NCBI GenBank assembly: GCA_963930775.1
Contig: OZ005706.1
Location: 3,958,545-4,022,544 of the forward strand
Direction of reading: 5' to 3'
DNA: 64,000 bases
DNA from: Cliona cf. orientalis
Lineage: Eukaryota > Porifera > Demospongiae > Clionaida > Clionaidae
Under the pieces are notes generated by a model. It was given only the letters and a program-made list of their open reading frames with translations, was not told the origin of the DNA and ran no database searches. Position 1 is the stretch's first letter; each line of letters begins with the position of its first letter. Below, in pieces: positions 62,822 through 64,000 of this stretch. Position numbers and translations under genes: made by a program.

Positions 62822-64000
62822 CTACAGTGGATGAGAAATATCTTAGGGTGGCACATATGTGAAAATGTATACAAACTCCAAGCAAAAATTTAATGTACAA
62901 AAATTGGGGTAGCAAGATGCACCTAACTAACTAGAGCTCTGTAGAGCACATACCCCATGCGCACATTGCATCTGCATCTACATAGCTGCAGCAGCAATTG
63001 TGCGCCTGTACAGTAGACGCCCCTTACCTACGTATTGTGCAGGTTGTGTGCATGAGCAGAAAGAGTCAATAGACATGGCCAACAAAAACACAGCACTTGC
63101 GATGTATGTAGGCCTTGCAAACCGATTCGAAGCATAATGAAGCCAGTTTCTCGACAATTTCGACTGATATGTTGTGCTTATGAGTCGCTCAGATGCCTAG
63201 ATCTCCAATCTGGCTTTTTTGTGCTGACAAACAAACAGACAGACGAACAAAACTGATTACTTTACCCCTTGTGCTCGTGCGCGGGGTAAAAATACCTACA
63301 TCCAAGTAAGCCCATGCGTTTGCAGGCATATTTAAGGGTATGGTCAGTCGCTCACTTGCTCTACTCGTTGTTGCATTCTGACCAGTTAGAAATGGCACCC
63401 ACTGCTTAAAAAATCAAGAATCAACGGTGGTTGTCATAATTTTGACTAAAGTTATAATCAAAAAGGCTCACATACAGATTTTGAGGTCAAGGGTATGGTC
63501 AGTCGCTCACTTGCTCTACCATAGTGTCCCGGGTAAATGCCCACTCCCAATGTAGCACATTCAAGGGGTCAATATAACAGCTTCTATACAAACATATGGA
63601 AAGTATATCATGGGTACTGGCGTACTTACCTGGGATACTATGGTACACTGTACATGCGAAATGTGCCCAATAACGAGTACTTACATGTAGGCCAGCAAAA
63701 TGGCATGCAATTATTAGTGAATATGAGCCTGGATTGTTATTACAGAGGTTCAACAGTATCCACAGTGGGGTGGGGGGGGAGTCCCCCCTCCCAAACGGAA
63801 AGAGTGAAAGAAGAAAAGAAGGAAAGGAGAAAGAGAATTGGTGGGAAAGGGGAGTATGTATAATTTTGTGTCGTGGTGGAAGTGATCAGTATGGTGCTCT
63901 AGTTTATGACTTCATAATTATTTAAGAGCACTAGATAAAATTGCACAGTACCTCAGCGACATCCAAAAACACATACTAATCCATATCAATGGTATTTGGG
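62822..64000. other. DLG: DLG intron with repeat fragments; no upstream exon found
   Basis: 63290-63480 resembles 52350-52530 (TTGTTGCATTCTGACCAG, GAATCAACGGTGG..TTTTGACTAA). GGTATGGTCAGTCGCTCACT is repeated at 63339 and 63492. A family C-like left end is near 62930. No sequence for the first half of PDZ2 was seen. Confidence 0.4.

Noticed and set aside
63960-63990. Minus-strand micro-exon for the missing half of PDZ2
   Set aside because: A donor-like GAGGTACTG exists, but the codons before it do not resemble a PDZ domain.

Overview
The window looks like a transposon-rich metazoan, probably sponge, genomic segment. The only securely identified host gene is on the minus strand: the C-terminal 510 residues of a discs-large (DLG) MAGUK scaffold, spread over 12 small exons from 62821 down to the stop codon at 14389. 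All splice phases agree and the domain order is half of PDZ2, PDZ3, SH3, HOOK and guanylate-kinase-like (GK). The 5' part (PDZ1 and the start of PDZ2) lies beyond base 64000. The sponge assignment is inference. It rests on the DLG exon pattern, on a pseudogene of a family I remember from Amphimedon-type sponge genomes, and on the MITE load.

Left flank (1-14.4 kb): possible exons of an unidentified plus-strand gene in the first 1.2 kb, then mostly repeats. These include a 1.6-kb inverted minisatellite with a 9-bp period, several fold-back elements, a duplicated terminal-inverted-repeat (TIR) element in head-to-head arrangement, a perfect 74-nt palindrome, a tRNA-like SINE and a TTAA-flanked non-autonomous DNA transposon.

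DLG body (14.4-62.8 kb): the introns hold most of the mobile DNA. A BEL/Pao LTR retrotransposon (25323-31587) looks whole, with LTRs that appear identical; it sits inside the end of an older MITE. A DIRS-type tyrosine-recombinase retroelement (about 42.1-47.3 kb) lies in another large intron. Both are antisense to DLG. Between them, convergent with each other, are a broken gene of a sponge family with a SHOCT-like C-terminus and a broken IS630/mariner-type transposase. A MULE-like transposase relic lies at 51.7 kb.

Many short non-autonomous elements fill the rest. About eleven internally unrelated families begin and end with the same TA-flanked terminus, TACCGTA or TACCATA, which suggests one transposition machinery. 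Nesting is common (up to three levels at 52256-53443), and some insertions can be dated by target duplications or a paralogous empty site. A small insertion at 57961-58099 carries a hammerhead-ribozyme-like core.
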